Assembly: GCF_009729075.1 (NCBI RefSeq)
Contig: NZ_VTGY01000020.1
Span: forward strand, 62,001-126,000
From: Mycolicibacterium sp. CBMA 226
Lineage (GTDB): Bacteria > Actinomycetota > Actinomycetes > Mycobacteriales > Mycobacteriaceae
Direction of reading: 5' to 3'
Length of the DNA: 64,000 nucleotides
Below, in pieces: positions 58,412 through 64,000 of the stretch. The translations under genes and the position numbers were made by a program. Under the pieces are notes generated by a model. It was not told the origin of the DNA. It was given only the letters and a program-made list of their open reading frames with translations, and did not search any database. Position 1 is the first letter of the stretch; each line of letters opens with the position of its first letter.

Positions 58412-59046
58412 AGGGAGCCATTGTGGGTTGCCACGATGACGACGTCCAGCGTCCGTGGACCATGCACACCCTCGACCCGCTCCAACTCGATGTCGCTCGT
58501 CGCGCTGGGACCGGAAATGAAAGTCAGGGGCCGCATCGGGTCCAGCGCCGCGAAGCCCTGCGGCACCGTGTCCACGATCTGGTCGGTGCGAATGACGCAG
58601 ATGTGATGGTCGGGCACCAAGGTCAGCGCGCGACGTCCCTGCGCCGCGCCGGCATCGAGCACGATGGTTCCCGTGGCCGCGATGCCGACTGCGCAGCCGG
58701 TTATCACTGCGTCGACGCCGTCGAGTGCCTCGACCCCGAGCGGTGGTTCATCGATGACGGTGCGAACACCGGTCGCCCATTCTTGCGGCAGGTCCGCCGG
58801 GATCACCGCGGTGCCAGTGCCCACCAGTGCCGCTACGGTGTCGGCCAGTTCAGCGGCGTCGACGCGATACACCCTTGCCCTGTAGTCGGCGACTGCCTCG
58901 GCGAATCGATTCACGTCGGGCGCCCCGGTGAGCGGCTGATTGTCGTAATCACGCGGTACGGCAACGGGTTTCGGCGGTGCTGTGTCCAGGGCGTGGCGGA
59001 TGCGGTCGATGATCTCGGAGCGTGCATCAGTCACAGGACGCTCCAT
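58408..59046 (-). CDS. lutC: LutC-type LUD-domain protein of the lactate utilisation complex
   Basis: A 212-residue LUD-domain protein, the third component of the LutABC L-lactate oxidation complex. The family sequence includes LPQEWATGVRTVIDEPPLG, AVITGCAVGIAATGTIVLDAG and LVPDHHICVI, all typical of this domain. ATG 59046 overlaps the lutB stop by 20 bases; an internal GTG at 59034 is an alternative start. The order lutA-lutB-lutC with overlapping ends shows a tight operon. The last codons overlap the epoxide hydrolase start by 4 bases. Confidence 0.92.
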   Translation of the reverse strand: MERPVTDARSEIIDRIRHALDTAPPKPVAVPRDYDNQPLTGAPDVNRFAEAVADYRARVYRVDAAELADTVAALVGTGTAVIPADLPQEWATGVRTVIDEPPLGVEALDGVDAVITGCAVGIAATGTIVLDAGAAQGRRALTLVPDHHICVIRTDQIVDTVPQGFAALDPMRPLTFISGPSATSDIELERVEGVHGPRTLDVVIVATHNGSL

Positions 59047-60496
59047 GCGTACGTTTCCACCACTGTCGAAATGTCTCCGCGGGCGGTTCAGGGATATCGC
59101 GGCTCCCGGTCCATTTCGACGCGGGCCACGGCAGCGCGCTGATGCGGTGGTCTTTACCTGCCATCAGCCGGCCCATGCCTATGGCCTTTTCTGCAACGGA
59201 GAACCGTGCTGCCGACGACATCGCCCAGCCGGCTGCCTTCATGGCCAGGTCTTGTCCACTGGGCAGCCTGTGGCGCTCTGAATCGACTTGTGCCGCACGC
59301 AGATGCACCAGGATCGACGGGATGTCGATGCGTACCGGGCACGCCTCGAAGCAGGCGCCGCACAGCGACGAGGCATACGGCAGGCTGGCGTTCGGATCGT
59401 CATGGCCGGTGGTGCCGGTCAACTGCGGACTGAGGATGGCCCCGATCGGTCCCGGATACACCGAGCCGTAGGCATGCCCGCCGGTGCGCTCGTATACCGG
59501 GCACACATTGAGGCAGGCGCTACACCGGATGCAGTGCAGCGCAGCACGTCCGACCTCATCGGCCAGCACCCGGGTGCGTCCGTTGTCCAGTAGCACCAGA
59601 TGGAACTGTTGCGGTCCGTCACCGGGATACACCCCAGTCCACATCGACGTGTAAGGGTTCATCCGTTCCGCCGTCGACGACCGCGGAAGCAGCTGCATGA
59701 ACACCTCGAGGTCGGCGAACTTCGGTATCACCTTCTCGATACCCATCACAGTGATGAGGGTTTCCGGCAACGTCAGGCACATCCGGCCGTTGCCCTCGGA
59801 TTCGACCACTGCCAGCGTGCCTGTCTCGGCGATTCCGAAATTGGCGCCGCTGATCGCGACCTTGGCGGACAGGAACTTGCGACGCAAGTGCTCGCGGGCG
59901 GCCATCGCCAACACCCGCGGCTCGTCGGAAAGCTCGCCGGCGCCGGGCATTTCGCGTTCGAAGATTGCTCGGATCTCGGCGCGGTTGCGGTGGATCGCCG
60001 GTACCAGGATATGGCTGGGCGTATCGTGGCCGAGTTGGACGATCAACTCGGCCAGGTCGGTCTCGATAGCCGTGATGCCCTGGTTCTCCAGATACTCGTT
60101 GAGCCCGATCTCCTGGGTGGCCATCGATTTGACCTTGACCACTTCGTCGCTACCGGTGGCCCGAATCAGTTCAGCCACAATGCGATTGGCTTCCAACCCG
60201 TCGCGGGCCCAGTGCACGACGCCACCTCGCGCGATGACGTTGGCTTCCAGTTCCGCGAGCAGTTCGGGTAGCCGCGCCAGTACGTCCTGTTTGAGCGCGC
60301 TTCCGGCCGCACGTAGCTGCTCCCAGTCGCCGCATTCAGCAACGGCGGCAAGGCGTTTCGTACGAATCGTTCCGGTGGCATGCCCGATGTTGTGCCGCAG
60401 CTGTGCGTCCGTGACTGCGGCCCGGGCCGCAGCCGGGAAGCTCTCGTCGCCCCGCAGATTCCCCACCCCGGGGTGGCCGAGAAACACCGCGGTCAT
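59027..60496 (-). CDS. lutB: LutB-type iron-sulfur lactate utilisation protein
   Basis: A 489-residue iron-sulfur component of LutABC, with an N-terminal LUD domain (about 1-300) followed by a ferredoxin-like pair of 4Fe-4S motifs: CIRCSACLNVCPVYERTGG and CGACFEACPVRIDIP. The C terminus is a helical tail. ATG 60496 overlaps the lutA stop as ATGA. Together with LutA and LutC it oxidises L-lactate to pyruvate and passes electrons to the respiratory chain; this function is known for Bacillus LutABC. Upstream in-frame sequence to 60805 lies inside lutA and is excluded. Confidence 0.93.
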   Translation of the reverse strand: MTAVFLGHPGVGNLRGDESFPAAARAAVTDAQLRHNIGHATGTIRTKRLAAVAECGDWEQLRAAGSALKQDVLARLPELLAELEANVIARGGVVHWARDGLEANRIVAELIRATGSDEVVKVKSMATQEIGLNEYLENQGITAIETDLAELIVQLGHDTPSHILVPAIHRNRAEIRAIFEREMPGAGELSDEPRVLAMAAREHLRRKFLSAKVAISGANFGIAETGTLAVVESEGNGRMCLTLPETLITVMGIEKVIPKFADLEVFMQLLPRSSTAERMNPYTSMWTGVYPGDGPQQFHLVLLDNGRTRVLADEVGRAALHCIRCSACLNVCPVYERTGGHAYGSVYPGPIGAILSPQLTGTTGHDDPNASLPYASSLCGACFEACPVRIDIPSILVHLRAAQVDSERHRLPSGQDLAMKAAGWAMSSAARFSVAEKAIGMGRLMAGKDHRISALPWPASKWTGSRDIPEPPAETFRQWWKRTHGASCD

Positions 60497-61221
60497 AGTG
60501 TGGCCGCCAGGATTTCGGCGAGATGCACGGTACGCACGCCGCTGCGGACCCGGCTCAACCCGCCGCCGATGTGCATCAGGCAGGACGCATCGCCCGCGGT
60601 GCACACCTCGGCCTCGGTCTGCATGATGCTGGCCATCTTGTCGGCCAGCATCGCTGTGGAGACGTCGGCGTTCTTGATGGCGAAGGTGCCGCCGAAGCCG
60701 CAACAGGATTCGGCGTGGGGCAACTCGACCAGCGTCAGACCCCGGACGTTGCGCAGCAGGCGCAGCGGTTTGTCCCCGACGCCCAGCATCCGCATCGAAT
60801 GGCACGTCGGGTGGTAGGTGACGCGGTGCGGATAGTAGGCGCCTACGTCGTCGATGCAGAGGACGTCGATGAGGAACTCGGAAAGCTCAAAGGTTTGGGC
60901 CGCAAGCGATTCAGCCCGGCAGGCCAGCTTGTCGTCCCCGGCGCGCCGGGCCACCATCGCGTGCTGGTGCCGCACCGACCCGACACAGGATCCGGACGGT
61001 GCCACGATCGCGTCGAACCCGGTGAAAGCGTCGACGTGGTTCCGCACCAGCGGCACGGCCTCACGGAGGTAGCCGGTGTTGACGTGCATCTGTCCGCAGC
61101 AGGTTTGAGCGGCGGGAAACTCGACCTGGTGGCCGAGCCGCTCCAGCAGCCGCACCGTGGCGATGGCGGCAGCCGGAAACATGGCATCGGCCAGACAGGT
61201 CGCGAACAGGGCTATCCGCAC
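60493..61221 (-). CDS. lutA: LutA-type CCG-domain lactate utilisation protein
   Basis: A 242-residue protein with two cysteine-rich CCG repeats: TCLADAMFPAAAIATVRLLE with CCGQMHVNTGY, and HPTCHSMRMLG with ESCCGFGGTF. These form the noncanonical Fe-S/heterodisulfide-like site of LutA (YkgE type). GTG 61221 is used because the family starts at VRIALFATC; an ATG frame reaches 61260 but adds nonconserved residues. The first gene of the lutABC operon, 45 bases downstream of the aminotransferase gene on the same strand, so transcription from mmsA onward may include all five genes. Confidence 0.9.
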   Translation of the reverse strand: MRIALFATCLADAMFPAAAIATVRLLERLGHQVEFPAAQTCCGQMHVNTGYLREAVPLVRNHVDAFTGFDAIVAPSGSCVGSVRHQHAMVARRAGDDKLACRAESLAAQTFELSEFLIDVLCIDDVGAYYPHRVTYHPTCHSMRMLGVGDKPLRLLRNVRGLTLVELPHAESCCGFGGTFAIKNADVSTAMLADKMASIMQTEAEVCTAGDASCLMHIGGGLSRVRSGVRTVHLAEILAATL

Positions 61222-61266
61222 CGGCCGACAGTACCGCTGATGTCGGCCGGTGCGGTGCAAAGTCCC

Positions 61267-62649
61267 CTAGTGCGCGTATCGGTCCGCCACGTCGAGGGCA
61301 CGGTCCAGTATCTCGAGTCCGGCACGGACGTCGTCGTCGCCGGCGTTGCACGGCGGCACGACATGAACACGGTTGAAGTTGGTGAACGGCAGCAGTCCGT
61401 GGCTCTTGCAGGAGGCAACGACGGCCGTCATCGCCTCGCTGGTACCGCCGTATGGGGCCAGCGGTTCCCGCGTCGCCTGATCCTTGACCAACTCAATGGC
61501 CCAGAACACCCCCGCGCCGCGGACCTCACCGACACTCGGGTGCCGCCGGGCCAGCTCGCGCAAGGCCGGACCGATGATGTCCGCACCCAGATGGGCAGCG
61601 TGCTCCACCATGCCTTCGTCGCGCATCACGTTGATGGTGGCTATGGCTGCCGCACAGGCCAACGGGTGCCCGGAGTAGGTCAGGCCGCCGGGGTAGGCCC
61701 GGTCGTCGAAGGTCTGGGCGATGGCGGGGCTGATCGCCACGCCACCGAGCGGCACGTAGCCGGAGTTGACGCCCTTGGCGAACGTCAGCAGGTCCGGTAC
61801 GACATCGAAGTGGTTGATGGCGAACCACTTTCCGGACCGGCCGAACCCGGACATGACCTCGTCGGCGATCATCACGATGCCGTACTTGTCGCACAGGGCG
61901 CGAACGCCGGCCAGGTAGCCGGGTGGCGGGACCATGATGCCCGCGGTACCAGGGATGGACTCCAGGATGATCGCCGCGATGGTCGACGCGCCCTCGAGCT
62001 CGATGACGCGCTGCAGTTCCTCGAGAGCGCGAGCGGACTCCTGCTCCTCGGTCTCGGCGTGGAACACCGAGCGGTACAGGAACGGCCCGTTGAAATGCAC
62101 GACGCCGGCCGCACCGCGATCGTTCGCGAACCGGCGCGGGTCGCCCGTCAGATTGATCGCCAGGTCGGTGCCGCCGTGGTAGGCGCGGTAGCGAGACAGG
62201 ACCTTGTGCTTACCGGTGTGCAGACGCGCCATGCGCACGGCGTGCTCGACGGCGTCGGCGCCGCCGTTGGTGAAGAAGATCTTGTTCAGGTCACCGGGAG
62301 TCAGTTCGGCGATCAGCCGGGCGGCCTCGGAACGTGCGGCGTTCGCGTGCTGCGGCGCGATGGTGCACAGCTTGGCGGCCTGTTCCTGAATCGCGGCAAC
62401 GACTTTCGGGTGCTGGTGGCCGATGTTGGTGTTGACCAGTTGTGAGGAGAAGTCCAGCAGTCGGTTGCCGTCGCCGTCCCAGAAGTAGCTGCCTTCGGCT
62501 GCGGTGATGGTCATGGGGTTGAGCGCGGCCTGGGCCGACCAGGAGTGGAAGACGTGGGCGCGGTCCAGCGCGTAGGCGCGCGCGGCTTCGGCGCGCATCG
62601 CGTCGATGGTGTGGCCGGCGGGCAGGACGTGGTCTGCGGCGAGGGTCAT
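61267..62649 (-). CDS. Class III aminotransferase (beta-alanine/omega-amino acid-pyruvate type)
   Basis: A 460-residue PLP enzyme of the ornithine/omega-amino acid aminotransferase family. The PLP Lys292 lies in LLTFAKGVNSGYVPLGG and the DEVMSGFGRSGKW motif near 263-275 holds the cofactor Asp. FFTNGGADAVEHAVRMAR and YRAYHGGTDLA bind phosphate and aromatic ring. ATG 62649 has AGGA upstream. It is 27 bases after mmsA on the same strand. An enzyme making a semialdehyde next to a semialdehyde dehydrogenase suggests catabolism of beta-alanine, taurine or a related omega-amino acid; the amino donor is not determined by motif. Confidence 0.9.
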   Translation of the reverse strand: MTLAADHVLPAGHTIDAMRAEAARAYALDRAHVFHSWSAQAALNPMTITAAEGSYFWDGDGNRLLDFSSQLVNTNIGHQHPKVVAAIQEQAAKLCTIAPQHANAARSEAARLIAELTPGDLNKIFFTNGGADAVEHAVRMARLHTGKHKVLSRYRAYHGGTDLAINLTGDPRRFANDRGAAGVVHFNGPFLYRSVFHAETEEQESARALEELQRVIELEGASTIAAIILESIPGTAGIMVPPPGYLAGVRALCDKYGIVMIADEVMSGFGRSGKWFAINHFDVVPDLLTFAKGVNSGYVPLGGVAISPAIAQTFDDRAYPGGLTYSGHPLACAAAIATINVMRDEGMVEHAAHLGADIIGPALRELARRHPSVGEVRGAGVFWAIELVKDQATREPLAPYGGTSEAMTAVVASCKSHGLLPFTNFNRVHVVPPCNAGDDDVRAGLEILDRALDVADRYAH

Positions 62650-62676
62650 GTCAGGTCCTCTATCTGGTTTGCGCGA

Positions 62677-64000
62677 TCAGTTGTTTTCCGGGAAGCCCAG
62701 GTTGATGCCGCCGTGGCTGGGGTCCGCCCAGCGCTGCGTGACGGCCTTGGCGCGGGTGAAGAACTGCACCCCCTCGGGGCCGTAGGCGTGGGTGTCGCCG
62801 AACAGCGAGGCCTTCCAGCCGCCGAAGCTGAAGAACGCCATGGGAACCGGGATCGGCACGTTGATGCCGACCATGCCGACCTCGACCTCGTTCTGGAACC
62901 GGCGGGCCGCGCCGCCGTCGTTGGTGAAGATCGCGGTGCCGTTGCCGTAGGGGTTGTTGTTGATCAGTTCCAGTGCCTCGTCGTAGGTTTCGACGCGGAC
63001 GACCGACAGCACCGGGCCGAAGATCTCGTCGGTGTAGACGCTCATCTCGGGGGTGACGTTGTCGAGCAGCGTCGGGCCGAGCCAGAAACCGTCTTCCGCA
63101 CCCTCGACGGTGACGTTGCGGCCGTCGAGCACGACCTTGGCACCTTCGGCCTCGCCGGCATCGACGTAGGCGGCCACCTTGTCGCGGTGCACCTTGGTGA
63201 TGAGAGGGCCCATGTCGGAGCCCTTGGTGCCGTCACCGGTCTTGATGGACGCGGCGCGCTCGACGATCTTGGCGACGAGTTCGTCGGCGATCGGCCCGAC
63301 GGCGACGCAGGCCGAGATGGCCATGCAGCGCTCACCGGCCGAGCCGAAACCGGCGTTGACCATGCTGTCGGCCGCCAGGTCCAGGTCGGCGTCGGGCAGG
63401 ATCACCGCGTGGTTCTTGGCGCCGCCGAGCGCCTGCACGCGCTTGCCGGAGGCGGTGGCGGTCCGGTAGACGTACTGCGCGATCGGGGTGGAGCCGACGA
63501 ACGAGACCGCCTTGATGGCGGGGTTGGTCAGCAGCTCGTCGACGGCGGTCTTGTCGCCCTGCAGCACGTTGAAGACGCCGTCGGGCAGGCCGGCTTCCTT
63601 CCACAGCTCGGCCATCCACAGCGAGGACGACGGGTCCTTCTCGGACGGCTTGACGACGACGGTATTGCCGGCGGCGATGGCGATGGGGAAGAACCACATC
63701 GGCACCATGGCCGGGAAGTTGAACGGCGCGATGATGGCGACGGGGCCGAGGGCCTGCCGGATGTTGTAGACGTCGACGTTGGTGGAGGCGTTCTCGGCGT
63801 AGCCGCCCTTGAGGAGATGCGGGATGCCGCAGGCGAATTCGACGACCTCGAGGCCGCGGGCCACCTCGCCCATGGCGTCGGACAGCACCTTGCCGTGCTC
63901 GGCGGTGATGATCGCGGCCAGCTCCTCGCGGCGGGCGTTGAGCAGCTCGCGGAAGGCGAACAGGGTCTGCACGCGCTTGGTGATCGAGGTGTCGCGCCAC
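62677..64000 (-). CDS. mmsA: CoA-acylating methylmalonate-semialdehyde dehydrogenase (5' end outside window)
   Basis: The open frame runs off the right edge, so the N terminus is missing. The visible 441 residues match MmsA, which converts methylmalonate or malonate semialdehyde to propionyl- or acetyl-CoA with NAD and CoA. Motifs: IAPFNFPAMVPMWFFPIAIA, VVVKPSEKDP (NAD site), FVGSTPIAQYVY, and the active Cys in GSAGERCMAIS. The C terminus GINLGFPENN is complete. The gene leads a minus-strand run with the aminotransferase and lutABC. Propionyl-CoA from valine-type substrates would also feed the mutB pathway at the left end of the window. Confidence 0.93.
   Translation of the reverse strand, partial: WRDTSITKRVQTLFAFRELLNARREELAAIITAEHGKVLSDAMGEVARGLEVVEFACGIPHLLKGGYAENASTNVDVYNIRQALGPVAIIAPFNFPAMVPMWFFPIAIAAGNTVVVKPSEKDPSSSLWMAELWKEAGLPDGVFNVLQGDKTAVDELLTNPAIKAVSFVGSTPIAQYVYRTATASGKRVQALGGAKNHAVILPDADLDLAADSMVNAGFGSAGERCMAISACVAVGPIADELVAKIVERAASIKTGDGTKGSDMGPLITKVHRDKVAAYVDAGEAEGAKVVLDGRNVTVEGAEDGFWLGPTLLDNVTPEMSVYTDEIFGPVLSVVRVETYDEALELINNNPYGNGTAIFTNDGGAARRFQNEVEVGMVGINVPIPVPMAFFSFGGWKASLFGDTHAYGPEGVQFFTRAKAVTQRWADPSHGGINLGFPENN

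Noticed and set aside
1..64000. tRNA, rRNA or insertion sequences
   Set aside because: None seen: no transposase motifs, no IS-like terminal repeats, no rRNA-like sequence; a tRNA covariance scan was not possible by eye.

Overview
The window is high-GC actinobacterial chromosome and almost certainly a Mycobacterium/Mycolicibacterium. The lineage evidence is a Mas-like polyketide synthase, a PapA acyltransferase, an MmpL transporter and a FAAL fatty acyl-AMP ligase together, plus a Gap-like protein, DnaE1 and an actinobacterial ileS T-box. From memory, the backbone order mutB-meaB-lipL ... pks/papA/FAAL ... ileS-dinX-ansA-lspA-RluD family ... dnaE1-fadD11 matches M. tuberculosis Rv1493-Rv1550. 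Several cassettes here are not expected in M. tuberculosis at this position, which suggests a fast-growing relative. I did not try to name a species. I saw no tRNA, rRNA, insertion sequence or CRISPR array.

Region 1 (1-3770): the end of methylmalonyl-CoA mutase, its G-protein chaperone MeaB, and a serine beta-lactamase-fold esterase (LipL type). Region 2 (3771-21.7 kb): a compact acyl-glycolipid locus resembling a lipooligosaccharide or acyltrehalose locus. It has a single-module methyl-branched PKS, PapA, two paralogous condensation/WS-DGAT-type acyltransferases, a GT1 glycosyltransferase, MmpL and FAAL. The MutB/MeaB genes next door act on the methylmalonyl-CoA pool that such a PKS uses. 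Region 3 (21.8-23.8 kb): a small module of a 7-TM-like protein, an HTH regulator and a stand-alone half condensation domain, with two perfect palindromes in the divergent promoter.

Region 4 (23.8-35.7 kb): the T-box-controlled ileS, two tandem GT87 mannosyltransferase-like proteins, a Gap-like protein, an S4 protein, DinB, asparaginase, then lspA, a pseudouridine synthase and rarD in an overlapping operon. Region 5 (35.7-43.5 kb): an accessory glycoconjugate cassette of a glycosyltransferase, UDP-glucose dehydrogenase, a GT2 enzyme, a three-gene DrrABC-like exporter and a divergent TetR regulator. It contains a roughly 1 kb gene-free, GC-poorer stretch.

Region 6 (43.5-55.9 kb): dnaE1, an acyl-CoA synthetase (FadD11 type), a lipoprotein, a carboxylesterase, a beta-lactamase-like protein with an RDD protein, a LysR/thioesterase divergent pair, a small secreted protein and an EamA exporter preceded by a long dyad. 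Region 7 (55.9-64 kb): an NCS1 permease, an epoxide hydrolase and a minus-strand run mmsA - class III aminotransferase - lutA - lutB - lutC. This run looks like semialdehyde/lactate or beta-alanine-type catabolism. mutB at the left edge and mmsA at the right edge are both cut by the window.

Gene functions come from reading motifs and remembered family sequences. No database search was run.
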